From assembly GCF_043641665.1 (NCBI RefSeq), contig NC_092181.1:8493057-8557056 (forward strand): DNA of 64,000 bases, given 5' to 3'. Within the stretch, counting starts at the first letter, position 1. Each line of letters opens with the position of its first letter. This stretch comes from Enoplosus armatus (taxonomy: Eukaryota; Chordata; Actinopteri; Centrarchiformes; Enoplosidae). Of this stretch, positions 32,662 through 64,000 are shown piece after piece. The notes beneath the pieces are model-generated. The model was not told the DNA's origin, searched no databases, and worked only from the letters and a program-made list of their open reading frames with translations. A program made the translations under genes and the position numbers.

Positions 32662-33066
32662 AAAGAGGACCTATTATGCTTTTCCTTATTTTCATATATA
32701 TAATGTTGCAATGTTGGATATTCATACTAAACGTTGCCAGGTAAGCGTACGTAAAAGTGATCCCTGTGAGCCAAAAGCTCTATCTGATGTCAGACAGATG
32801 TCCTCATATGGTATCTCTGCTCCAGGCACAGGCGAGATGTTTATGTTTATTTCTGACTTCCGGAACTTGGCCCGGCCAATCAGAAGAAAGTGGGCTTTTA
32901 GGGAGGGGGCGGGTCTTAAAGAGACAGGAGCTCAAACGGCTGAGGGACCGCATGAAGGGCCAGAATAAGATGAATAAGGACTTTTTTTTGTGAATCATGC
33001 AAAGCTCCTCTAGTGGAATCACAAAAGGAAAATACAGAGCTGGAAATGAGCATAATAGGATTTAAG
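32662..33066. mobile_element. Fish MITE, AGGACCTATTATGC ends, copy 1
   Basis: The left end AAAGAGGACCTATTATGC and the right end GAGCATAATAGGATTT are near inverted repeats. Interior landmarks include 'ggcccggccaatcagaagaa', 'cttaaagagacaggagctca' and 'atcatgcaaagctcctctag'. I recognise this as an abundant teleost non-autonomous element. A reversed partial copy is at 62945-63100. Confidence 0.65.
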
Positions 33067-34781
33067 AATCACACTCATTTTTAGTATATTAACAGCAAAC
33101 CATGTAGACCTTAAATAGCTGCCAACCTTTTTAGGTTTAGGTTATTTTAGGTTATGAATGTGTTTTCCTTCCAGGCAGCCACTGATTTGCATTCATTTTG
33201 CACTATGAAAATCAGCTTGAAACCTGTTTGAGGTGGTTACGTCGTTTGCCACTGAAGTCAAGACTTTTCATGTGAAATCTGGAAGTCTGGTTCTTGCCAA
33301 AACGTCATGCACCCAGACTGGCTCCACGACGACCGACTGGAAACACTGATCGGTTATTGGGGGGGACACAGGCTTTTAAGACCCGGTTCAACATGAGGAA
33401 CATGAGAGTATGTGAGGCTCCTGTGCAGCTGGCCCAGAGCACAAACAAACGTCAGGCTGTTCAGTACTTCATGCAAATCCTGGGTCAGGGCCAACTGTGC
33501 AAAAGGAAACAACTCATGAGTGACTGTGCATTTCTTTTCTCACCCAGTGTGTGAGTGTGTCCCAATTTTGAGACAGTGATCATTTTCCTATGATTTAATT
33601 AAAGGTATGTAAATAAGCTTGCAGAGGCCCGAAACAGTGGCCATCTTATCGCCACGGCAGACAGCGCAAGTGCAAGTTTCACAACTCGACACAAGGCTGA
33701 TTTTACCCTGGAGAACGCTCTGAACTGAAAGGTTAAAATACTGCAGCGTGCTCCGTTAAACGCTGGGGCAGGAAATGAAACGTGACTCGTAGGAAATCGG
33801 CTGAACTTGCAAAAAAACACTTTGTGTGGCACAGGCTCATGACCGTCTTCTTAGAAAGAAAGAAAACACTCATCATGCAACACTACAGCGCAGCAACCTT
33901 TGCCGGCCGCTTCCCTGTTTCAAACACAAACAGCCTGAATGTCGCAGTGTCTGCTGATGTTAACGGCAATTAAAGGGAGAGCCAAGCTGTTTCCCAGAAA
34001 ACACAATGAAATTCCAGTGAAAGTGTGTGTACTCCGGGGTCAGAATTTCATAAACCAGCAATCATTTGGAAACAGACTTGATCTGACTGTATATCTACAT
34101 AATACACTATACCACTTTCCTTTCAGAGCTACTAATCGCAGACTGATAATTCACTTTCTTTTTTAGGACACAAGACACTTAACATCCGTCACACACCACG
34201 CGCCCTCCTCACACTTACTTTTCACTGCACTCCAACATCACACTACGCTTCTACACCGGCACTCAACGAGTAACATAATTTGTTTTTTTCCCCTTTTTTT
34301 TTTTTTTAATGTTCTATCCATCATCTCCAAAATGTAAATTTCTAAAGAAAAATAGTGGCATATGAATGTCATTTGCATGAGATCGGATTTCCGTTTCAGA
34401 CCACAGAGTTTCTAAATGTCGGGAGTGGCTGATCTACGTTTTCTGAGCGGGTAGAAAAGCCTAAATGCCTGAATGCTCGAGTCAGAGGAAACCTGTGTGT
34501 GAATGAATACAACGGTGACCTGGAAAGGCTTGTAGTATTAGCTACAGTGTCAACAGGGAATCAGTGCAGTGATGTTGCTGTAGGTTTTGGGGGGCTTTTA
34601 CTGTTTGGTAGCTTAATAAAAACAGTCATGTGCAGTGTGTGTGGCTTGGTGCTCACAGCTGTGTGAGTGAGTGAGTGTGTGGGAGTAATGAGGGGTTTGA
34701 GGTGGGGCCGACGGCTCAGAGGACAGAAATACAACATTGGCAGTTGAGCTGTAAGACACGAGTGGGCAGAACAGTGTGTCA

Positions 34782-34841
<60 letters not shown>

Positions 34842-36380
34842 CTTGTGGTTCCTAATAGTCTTTTCCGCCTCGAGTCTGTTAAAGTACATTGCCTGCTGCT
34901 CTCCACAACAATATTGACTGACTGATCGAAGCAGTCATCCGTGAATGGCAGATTACTTATCTTCCCATATTTAGCATTTTTTTTTAGTTGTTCACTGTCT
35001 GTTAATGGAGCACGGTATTTAATCCAATCCCCTTTCTTTCTCAGGCTTTACCTGGTCTCTTGGTCGCAGTGTTGGAAGTCTTGAAATGGATTTGGGAAGT
35101 CCCGGGTTAGGGCAGGATGTTTCACAGTAACAAGAACTGAAAATTTGATACTAATATGCATAAACTGACATGGATTTAGGTGGCTTCTTCCGCGCAACCA
35201 CTTTCTTGGTGCTCTGCAAGGGATACTGGGAGTTTTTGGCTGGAGTTTTGAGGTAAAAGCACCAACTTTATTGTGATCCACAAGTGTAACTTTGAAGATA
35301 TTCTGTAACCTAAGTCTTATGTGTTTCTCTAATGAAACTTGCCTGGGTCTGAAAAGTCTCCTTAGTCATAACCTCATGATCAGAGACCAATGACCAGTAC
35401 AAATGATTGCGCCACCCTACATGGGTGTGGGTGGTGTTAGCGCGCAGTTCTGATCTGATTACACTTCGCTAATCTTCTGGAATGATACACCACTGCAAGG
35501 GCGTTAGCCAGCCAGCTAGCCATAACAAAACACACGACTTCCAAGCAAAGAAATGACAAACAGTGGAATAACTGCCCTTCGTGACTCCGACATGTCCCCT
35601 AAATGAGAATATGTCAGTAACTGTCGTATTGAAGCACTCAGACAGGTCTGACCGGCATGTCCCTAGCGTCCTAGCGGAGCAGAAACGACATCCACATGGA
35701 CTGAACGTGGTATAACTGCACGGGGGTCTTTGTGCAGGGTTCTGTGGCCTGCACTAGGTCTCAAAGACACAGCATTTGCATCAGAAAGCTGGTATGCCGT
35801 CGATTACGCTTGGAGAGTTGGAGAGGTTTCAGTTAGACCTGAGGCAGCCAGACCTGAGCTCCGCTTCTCCAGCCAGGGAGTAGCTGCACCGCGCCTGCCG
35901 CATTTACATTTCAGAATCTCCTTTGTATAGTGTACTGGTGAGACGCTCCCACAGTGGTTTACTGGTTTTAAGCCGGTTGGTCTGTCATCGGCATCATTTC
36001 ATCCATACATCAGTAACTCCTAATCGTAAATATGCTTATTTGGCCATTCCATAAACCAAGAGGTGATGCTAAGAGCTGCACAAACCAGGCGCTCGGTAAG
36101 ATAACCAATGGAAGAATCACATTTGCTCAAATCGCCTTCTTCTTTTTTTGTCATTTCTTCTTCTTGCTTTATTTGTCAGTTACATGATACTTTATTACTA
36201 TTGCTTACAAGGCTCATGGGATGTTTGCAGCTAAAATCAAAGAGTTTTCATAGTAAAAAACTGACACTAACAAATGTTACACAGCCAATTAGCGAGAGTA
36301 AAGACGGGCACATTGGGCAAATCTGTGCGTCTTTATGGTGTTTGTATTTAGAGCTCCACCCACAGATATGTGCCAGAGTT
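33067..36380. other. Spacer with one (GT)n run, otherwise no features
   Basis: A (GT)n run lies at about 34783-34840. I saw no exon or clear repeat elsewhere in this stretch. Confidence 0.45.
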
Positions 36381-36479
36381 GTACCCTGCATAGTCTCGCA
36401 TGGCCAGGCTAGCTCCACACTTCGGAGAAAGGTCTGGCTCGACCCATTACCATTCTGGCTCCGCTCTGGCTTGTTTGTA

Positions 36480-36652
36480 TTTCTTTAAACCAATCACCAT
36501 CGTCTTGGGCGGCGCTAAAGCCCAGGATGCAGCGGCGTTGCCCTTGCAAAATGGTAACACGCGGATAGGGGAAGGGGAGGAGAACACCAATTTACGTAGT
36601 CGGGCCAATGGCAGACTTATCCCAACAGCCTACACCCGGTGAGCCAGACTAC
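36480..36652 (+). repeat. Interspersed repeat, copy 2 of 18800-19110
   Basis: It has 'ttaaaccaatcaccatcgtc', 'cccaggatgcagcggcgttg' and 'cctacacccggtgagccaga' in the same order as copy 1, without the central extra segment. The full element may start near 36390 ('catagtctcgcatggccagg'). Confidence 0.6.
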
Positions 36653-37309
36653 ACTCCACCTATCTTTGCTGCCATGCCAGAGGGTGGTGGCCGATCTAGT
36701 TGGTCTCAATGCACCGCAGATGAAGGTGATTGAAATCCCCCGCTTGGTCTTTGAGCGATCCGATTTTTCTCCCAATAAAACACGGACAATCAGACATGAG
36801 CAGTCTCACGCAGCCGCAGTGATTCACTCCTGCCTGGTGTTGTGAATCTGTAGTGAACCAAAGCTTGTGCAAATTGTGTTTCAAGTGTCCTCTTCGTATC
36901 ACACGATCACACTTTCATTAGTTGCCTTGCCACCTTATTCATCATCACGTGAACCCCAGGGCTCCTACTCATTATTACCACACTTCTTCCATTCCTCAGG
37001 AGATCGATGATGTCCATATGGAAGTCACAGATTTTGAGTCAGATACGCCGCGTCACTTATTGGTGGAGGATTCTTTTTAACTTGTAAACTTTTGGTGGCT
37101 TTATGGCTGTAGGACATAGCCACACACACTGGATATGTTTACGCATACTATTCCAGACTTTTTGAATCCAGACACTGTGTAAATGTGTAATGTACGTGTA
37201 AATAATCACCTCTGCTTTCAGACGTTGTAAGATTCAGATATTCTCCAGTCGGCGTATTTTAGAGCGCACCTCCGCCGTATACTTATCCTTTGGTGTGTTT
37301 CTGTACACT

Positions 37310-37440
37310 GTTTGTGAGGACCGAATATGAGTTTTACACCTTCAGAACCAGGACATTTTCGCAAAGTGAGGTCCCCCCTGAATGGTCGTCAAGGTCGGGG
37401 TAAGGTCGGGGTTAAGGGGAGAGGTAAGTAAAGGTAGTCA
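37310..37440. repeat. GAGGACC-type fish repeat
   Basis: 'gtttgtgaggaccgaatatg', 'agttttacaccttcagaacc' and a GGTCGGGGTTAAGG stretch match the repeats at 17940 and 46990. It lies just downstream of the glra3 stop, so it may be part of the 3' UTR. Confidence 0.5.
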
Positions 37441-37535
37441 AGGATACAGGGGTGCTGCTATTTGAAAAGCTGTAGCCCTCAGCTATGAGCCAGTCGGCTC
37501 AGACTGTATATGAATAATCTGTGCTCTTTCTGTCT

Positions 37536-58933
<21,398 letters not shown>

Positions 58934-58943
58934 CTGACCCACA

Positions 58944-61900
58944 CTGTCACAGAAACAAAACACAGACAACTCAGGACATCATCCGTGGCATTTTCACATT
59001 GTCACAGCAGGATGTGTGTTTTGCTCCTTGTCAACCAACGTAAAAGCGCCGTAGTGAGTCAGTTCATTGACTGTTTATTGCAGCTTTGATGTTTGCTATT
59101 CAGAGCACCGTGGACCAGATCCATAAACACCTCGAGGATTTTGAATCTAAAATTTCCGACCAAGGACTTGGATGATTAAGGAAACCTTCTTCGGAACATA
59201 AGAAAATTGGGGATCAGCTGTGGGGCAACATCCAATTTTATGTAACCCTGCTCTGCCGTAGTATAAGCTGCTCCACAAAAGAGGCATGTTTATCTGTCTG
59301 TTGAGACACAGTAGGATGTGGCACAAACAAGATCACAAGGAGTACCTACGTCACTTTTATCACTATTTTATGAGGACATATGAATAGAGCCCTGGGATGA
59401 CAATTCATGCAAGGGGGTAGTTTTGTCTTTTGTTTTCCATCTCCCATCATATCAAGCCCTGACGGTAATCACGGCGGAAAAGAACATGGCCCGGGATAAT
59501 ACTGATCCCATGTGAATCTGAATGATTCATGAATCTGGCCTCGAATATTGAAACATCTTTTTACATTTCGGTGTTCAAATAGCCGTAAAAAAGATAAAAT
59601 AATGTAACAGTAATAGATATTGTGCACTGTCCACCGTAATTCGGAAATATATTCGAAAAAAGTGAATCCTATTTGACAGCATAAATGCCCACCGTGGTCA
59701 CACTGAGACGGCCACAGCTGCACTGTGTCGTGTGTTGCTTCATCAGCCAAGCTAGGCTGGGTGAGGTGTGCTTTGTCAGCCTGTCCCCGTATGTATGTAT
59801 GTGTGTGTGTGAGTGTGTGTATCCGACATTTTATGGCACGTTTTACTTCATTAACGGTTGCTCAGCCGCTCTGACTGTCAAACAGTGCGAGTCTGACCGC
59901 ATCATGTTAGTTACCGTGGCTACAGTCATTATCATTAACAAGTAATGCTGTCATTTTGTCCAGACATGCAACAACAATGTGTGCGTGTGTGTGCGTGTGT
60001 GTGCCTCTTCTGGGGTGAATGAGTTGTAGCTTGTAAATGCTAAGGTAAAGCTTGATGATCCTGAAACTACACTGTATGCGTATGTGTGTATGTGTGTGTC
60101 GGTTGTTACAAGGGGGAACATTTCCAAAAATAACTCACTGCTCACTGCAAGGGTCATACTGCTAAACACACACAAGCACATGCACACACACACACACACA
60201 CACACTATTCACATCCAAGCGTAGTTTCAGGATCATCAACCTTTACTTTGGCATTTTGGGAGTAGCTATCGTTTACCCCAGCAGGGACTAACCTTATACA
60301 ATCCAAAAAACTGAGAACAGAATAAGGGTGCTCACCATGAGTGTGATTATTCTTTTAACCTCTTCTAAACACGCGCTCGCTGCCGGCGACAGCAAGAGCA
60401 GTAGCGTGCCCAGAATTTCTCCATGGATGTGGCCCAAGTGGGGCACTGACTTAGGCCCTGTTTACACCTGGTATTAACATTTGTCCCGGGTGACATCAAA
60501 TACCAGGCGTGAGGTTGCTTTGAGAACGTCTTTATTAGTCAGCTGTTTCAATCAGAGAAAATGATTGTAGTTGTGGCTTAGTGTATGTTAATATATAAAT
60601 AATTACACCCACTTGCAGCATCGTGTGCCCAGCTGGCCCCACTGACCTTAGAATCAAGATAAAATATCGGACAGCAGAGTATTTCCCTGTCAAGCTCATC
60701 ATCTCCGGAAACAAATCCCTGTTGATGATTAGGGAAGGAATGTCATCAAATACACTCGAGCATAAATCTGCTCTCGTTGTCATGTCTGACTTCGGCACGG
60801 ACTAGCTCGGCAGTGATACAATCTCTCGTCCTGCCCTCGGGCCAGAGAGCGCTGACACAGAAACACGCCGCCGGCTGCGTAGAGCTGCTTCCTGGTTGCT
60901 GCATCACCCCCCCACCCCCCACCCCCATCCCCACTCTCTCCGTCTGCTCTCTCTGTGTGTGTCCGCCCATGGATGTGGATGCGTCTGCCAGGAGTGTGTG
61001 AGTCATGCTCAACATCGTGTGTGTGTGCCTGTTTATGTCTGCCCCTGTGCATTGCTACCTGGCGGTGGATGCACGTGCTGCTGAAGCCTCTGCGGATGTC
61101 GATGCCGGCTCAGGCCCGGTGCCGATGCTAGCAGTCGACGCAGATGAAACATTCACGGCGAGATTAGATTGTGAATCAGAGTCATCAGATTCCTAATGAT
61201 TTAGGGCGACCCGTGTCTCCGCCATGCCACCCCTCATGCTATCACGAGAGTGCTACTTCGACACCAACAGAAGGACCAACGGCTGCACGTGCATCGGCTC
61301 AGAACCTGGGATGACCTCAAGAATACCTGGGTTCTGTCCCAGAAGTAAGAAAACCTCAGATTCAAAATCCCATTGACCGAAAACCAGCTTCGGAACCGAC
61401 CTTTGTTCTCAACAGCATGTTGTCTGGCTCGCTTCATGCATTTAGACAAGGCCGGTAGTGTTTTTTTGTTTTTTTTTGTTGAAAAATCTAATATCATCGT
61501 TTATTTAATATTTCTGTTTTTTTGGCCTTTAATGAACACTATTTCCCATAAGACGTTTCTAGGCGGCCAGAGATAACAGCTGAACAATTGGACAAAAATA
61601 TTGCTGAAATGAAATGACGTTGCTTGACTTTGTTAAAACCAAGAAGGGTTTGGATTTCGAACAGCGAGTGCTGTAGAGGTTGTTGGGAAGTTAAATCCCC
61701 CGGAACGCGCTTCATTTCTTTTTTTTTTTTTCTTCAGAAAGACGGATGAAAGAAATCCTGGATGAGGGGTTGCATTGAGTGGCGGAGGCTGGCAGCTCTA
61801 TGCAACTGATGTCCATCGGCATCCTAAGATGAAGGGAAAAGTACGCTTTTTACGTGGCCCACGGATGTAACCGTGAAGGGGTATGCAATATCAGTGGTGG

Positions 61901-62345
61901 ATATTAATTAATTAGCCCCACCTTTCCATTTATTGTGGCTTTGGCCACAGACAATGCTCAGGGACCGCCATCACACTCGAGGCCTTGGTCTCATTATTTC
62001 ATACGCCAGTCTCACCGCGCCATCCATTCTGCCTCACCTCTCTCTGGTCTCTTTCTTCGGATGGCACGGTCACACTCACGCAGAGATGTCAGCAAAGAGC
62101 ATCTTAAATCAGCTGATAAGCTGCTTAGGTTGCTGTAGCGCTACCTCTTCTGCCCTTTCCCCCCCCCCATCCTCTCCTCTTCTGCAATTTCTTCTCCTCC
62201 TCTTCTTTCTGCCCCCTCCCTCCCCTTTCTCCTCTATACTCCCCTCCTTTAAAACATGAGGGAACAATAGGAAGCAATGTAGAGAGACACAGCATAACAT
62301 CCACTGCTTATCAATAATGGATGAGCTTTTAATCTAGAACTACTG

Positions 62346-62379
<34 letters not shown>

Positions 62380-62944
62380 ATGCCATTTAAAGGGGAGAGC
62401 TGAATACATTGAATGTGTTTTTTTTTTTTTCTTCCCTGTTCTAATCTGCCGCCGCTAATTCTCCAAAGTTTATTGCGATAAGGTAACACAGCGATATCAG
62501 ACTCAGACTCGCAAATCCCAGAAGATTCAGCATCGGCATTCGTCTGAGCATATAAACAACATTTCACCTGCTCTCTGCCACTAAGACGCTAAAAAGCCCG
62601 ACCCGTGCTGGGAGAGGTTTGGTTTGAAGGGCTGACAGAATTATTTATAACTAGCTCTCTGATTATGCAATGAAACGTCCCCATGAAGCCAACATAAAGA
62701 GACAGAGAGAAGAGGCCTTTTTTTTTTTCATCTGGCCATACCGAGTGTGCCTAGGAGACCTTGGTTTATCCCTACCATTATGTAACACCCTATCTCTATC
62801 AGCACGGCAACAAGCACGCAGGAAAGTGAAATGTTCAGGAAGCCGTCCTTCTTGTGTATGATCTGCGGACGTGGACGAGCGCGAGCGCCAGTTTATCACC
62901 AGGGACGTCCACAACATCCTCCTGTCTGCTTGGACTGAACTTCC
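58944..62944. other. Sequence upstream of glra3 exon 2
   Basis: Probably glra3 intron 1. It holds short CA/TG runs (for example 60180-60207 and 62357-62380), a C-rich tract at 60905-60930, and 'ggccctgtttacacctggta' at 60454-60473, which resembles the end of a fish MITE without a clear partner. A 63-codon plus-strand frame at 61005-61196 is discussed under findings. No convincing glra3 exon 1 was found. Confidence 0.4.
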
Positions 62945-63100
62945 CATTGTGCTCATTTCCACACCACTAGAGTAGCTCTGCATGATTCACAGTTCAAAAG
63001 AGTCCTTATTCATCGTATACCAGCCCTTCATGCAGCCCCTTGGTTCACCATCTGTCTGAAACAAGCTGTTTGAGCTCCTGTCTCTTTAAGCCCCCCCCCC
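62945..63100 (-). mobile_element. Fish MITE, AGGACCTATTATGC type, copy 2 (reversed, partial)
   Basis: The reverse complement shows 'agctactctagtggtgtgga', 'gtgaatcatgcagagctact' and 'taaagagacaggagctcaaa', the same landmarks in the same order as 32662-33066. The other half is missing. Confidence 0.55.
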
Positions 63101-63462
63101 CGAAAGACGCACCGCTTCATACTCGAGCCGCTGTGCTCGATGGCATGACAGCTACAGTAACCTAGCTGGAAAATCAGAGATATGGGACACCGGATTTGAT
63201 GAACTTACTGTTTATCAGAGCACAGAGGTTGCTCGAGGGAGCAGTAGTTAAGTGATTACTTTAGCAACAAGTAAAGCCGCCTGTCCGTCGAGAAACCAGC
63301 CAACTTTCCGGCTGATGAAAGTTTTCATAAAGTATATTAATGGTAGACATCATGCTAGTATGGATCTGATGACAATTTATTTATTTATGCCCATGAGTGT
63401 CCAGGTGTCTACTCCCACGTCCATCTACTGACATTAGACTAACGTCCATAATACAGTAGTTG

Positions 63463-63720
63463 TTGGGCTGCAACTGATATTTTGATTATTTTGATTCATC
63501 TGACGATTTTTTCTTGATCAATTGTTTAAATCATGTGTAAATTTTCCAAAAATAGTGAAAAATACTTTTTCAACGATACAATTTCAACAGCCTAATCCCC
63601 CACACCCCCATATATATGAATTTACAGCACATAAGACTAAAAACAGCAAATCCTCACATTTTAAAAACTAGAACTGTTAACTGTCAATCAACTTACTGAT
63701 GAATCAACTAATCATTTATC
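63463..63720. repeat. Degraded hAT-type repeat ('gggctgcaactgat...')
   Basis: 'gttgggctgcaactgatatt', alternating GATTATTTTGATT segments, 'ccaaaaatagtgaaaaatac' and 'cagcaaatcctcacatttta' are landmarks of a widespread teleost repeat. This copy is strongly diverged. Confidence 0.5.
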
Positions 63721-64000
63721 TACACACTGTTGCACCGTGTGAGCAGAAAGGAAGAAACTCGCAGACGACGGCCGGTGAGAGAAACCCCTGAACTGCAAAG
63801 ACGATGCCGTTGAAAACTTGGGAGAAGAAACTGGTGGAAAGGAAAGTGTAGGGAGGAGGGGGGGGGTAGATTGTCTGGAGGCCTCCTGAGCAGCAGCATT
63901 TCAAAGAAAAAGAAGAACGGCAGAGGGTCACTGATGCGGATTAGTCATGTAAATTCCGAGCACCACGAGCGAGCCGGAAGAAACACAGAGAACGTGGTGC

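Noticed and set aside
61234..61497. Minus-strand 87-codon frame near the right end
   Set aside because: A Cys/Ser/Arg-rich composition with no family motif; the plus strand of the same DNA looks equally open, so neither is supported.
63716..63931. Possible glra3 exon 1 / signal peptide on the minus strand
   Set aside because: The frame is hydrophobic but has no LWE-type signal seen in GLRA exon 1, no good donor at the end, and a poly-C/Pro stretch. Exon 1 was left unassigned.

Overview
The window is vertebrate nuclear DNA, most likely from a teleost fish. Short coding exons with GT-AG introns match vertebrate gene families exon by exon. The spacers are full of (CA/TG)n microsatellites and repeat types familiar from fish genomes. 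Nothing prokaryotic, plasmid-like or phage-like is present.

Three genes carry the coding content. (1) wdr17, plus strand, 1301-12747: 19 exons give the C-terminal part (711 codons plus stop) of WD-repeat protein 17; the 5' exons lie left of the window. (2) hpgd, minus strand, 15186-26265: a complete 7-exon gene for NAD+-dependent 15-hydroxyprostaglandin dehydrogenase, 261 aa, with intact cofactor and catalytic residues. (3) glra3, minus strand, 37536-58933: 8 exons covering the mature part of a glycine receptor alpha subunit, from just after the signal peptide to the stop. The signal-peptide exon was not found and probably lies beyond the right edge. wdr17 and hpgd are tail to tail. hpgd and glra3 are head to tail, as in mammals. 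The three genes do not share a pathway: one is a scaffold protein, one degrades prostaglandins and one is an inhibitory ion channel.

Layout: 1-1300 wdr17 intron with a MITE-like repeat; 1301-12747 wdr17; 12748-15185 wdr17 3' UTR and a short repeat-bearing spacer; 15186-26265 hpgd; 26266-37535 a spacer with a GA/CT-rich hpgd upstream region, diverged tandem repeats, an unidentified exon-like ORF, a non-LTR retrotransposon remnant with a nested MITE, and other interspersed repeats; 37536-58933 glra3 with large introns containing an endogenous-retrovirus pol remnant, a hAT-type MITE and two opposed LINE fragments around a 68-nt exon; 58934-64000 sequence upstream of glra3 exon 2, mostly without recognisable genes.

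The points most worth a second look are: a wdr17 3' splice site whose pyrimidine tract is replaced by (TG)28 before an exon that is a multiple of three; CA repeats placed right behind several 5' splice sites in all three genes; the 68-nt glra3 exon enclosed by inverted LINE copies; an alpha1-like His-x-His zinc motif in this alpha3-type subunit; and two coding-like exons (38489-38612 minus, 29309-29462 plus) that I could not assign to any gene.
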